Source of the DNA: Nitrospinota bacterium | GTDB taxonomy: Bacteria; Nitrospinota_A; UBA7883; JACRGQ01 | Assembly: GCA_016217735.1 (NCBI GenBank) | Contig: JACRGQ010000026.1 | Location: forward strand, 1 to 33,642 | Reading direction: 5' to 3' | Length of the DNA stretch: 33,642 nt | Shown: positions 33,580 through 33,642 of the stretch, piece by piece | Layout of the letters: each line of letters opens with the position of its first letter | How positions within the stretch are numbered: the stretch's first letter is position 1 | Translations under genes and position numbers: made by a program | The notes under the pieces: model-generated | Databases searched by the model: none | Seen by the model: only the letters and a program-made list of their open reading frames with translations | Told to the model about the DNA's origin: nothing

Positions 33580-33642
33580 TCACAGCAGCAGCTTGTCGCA
33601 AAAACTGAAATAGCCTTTTTTGCCGATGATGATGTGGTCAAG
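33580..33642 (-). CDS. radC: DNA repair protein RadC, C-terminal end (truncated by window)
   Basis: The last 20 codons read LDHIIIGKKGYFSFCDKLLL before a TGA at 33582-33580. LDHIIIG followed by GYFSF is the characteristic C-terminus of RadC/JAB-domain proteins. The rest of the gene continues beyond the right edge, so the catalytic motif cannot be assessed. Confidence 0.85.
   Translation of the reverse strand, partial: LDHIIIGKKGYFSFCDKLLL

Overview
This is a GC-rich chromosomal segment from a Gram-negative bacterium. The evidence is an ADP-heptose (LPS core) biosynthesis gene hldE, a predicted outer-membrane beta-barrel and an undecaprenyl-phosphate-type glycosyltransferase. The gene order tRNA-Leu, tig, clpP, clpX, lon is common in deltaproteobacterial and related lineages. 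The sequence alone does not let me name the organism more closely. GC-poor pockets (about 9.7-10.1 kb, 26.9-28.1 kb, 30.6-31.8 kb) coincide with remnants of mobile DNA, small accessory genes and regulatory DNA.

Layout. (1) 1-224: a fragment matching only the 3' end of tmRNA, followed by tandem repeats like integrase arm sites, so this is a probable island boundary. (2) 224-9075, all on the minus strand: a protein quality-control block of tRNA-Leu, trigger factor, ClpP, ClpX and Lon, then a second divergent ClpX-like AAA+ unfoldase without a zinc domain, then threonine synthase. (3) 9451-9712, plus strand: a promoter, tRNA-Glu, tRNA-Lys and a terminator. An AT-rich stretch follows, with a decayed IS1380-type transposase remnant. 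(4) 10548-24321, minus strand: a 16-gene cobalamin operon preceded by a cobalamin riboswitch, in the order bluB-cbiA-cbiC-cbiX-cbiM-cbiQ-cbiO-cbiD-cbiE-cbiL-cbiF-cbiG-cbiH-cbiJ-cbiP-cobO, mostly with start/stop overlaps. It encodes early cobalt insertion (CbiX), cobalt uptake (CbiMQO), ring methylation and contraction, amidation, adenosylation and lower-ligand synthesis (BluB). cbiT and the late nucleotide-loop genes are absent from the window. (5) 24433-33642: accessory and envelope genes. These are a YaiO-like barrel, a GT2 glycosyltransferase, tRNA-CAT with a duplicated 3' end, a small Cys protein, a J-domain/helical-repeat protein, a LexA/CI-like S24 repressor coupled to a DUF218 protein, a 2TM K+ channel with an RCK domain, a small lytic-transglycosylase-like protein, hldE with a 12-base G tract, a long inverted-repeat element, and the 3' end of radC.

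The features I would look at first are: the poly-G tract in hldE, where loss of one G gives an immediate stop; cbiH, which has no ATG/GTG/TTG start before its SAM-binding loop but has a perfect Shine-Dalgarno in front of an ATT; the extra ClpX-like unfoldase; the predicted leaderless S24 repressor operon; and the three mobile-DNA scars (tmRNA 3' end, tRNA-CAT 3' end duplication, inverted-repeat element near the right end).
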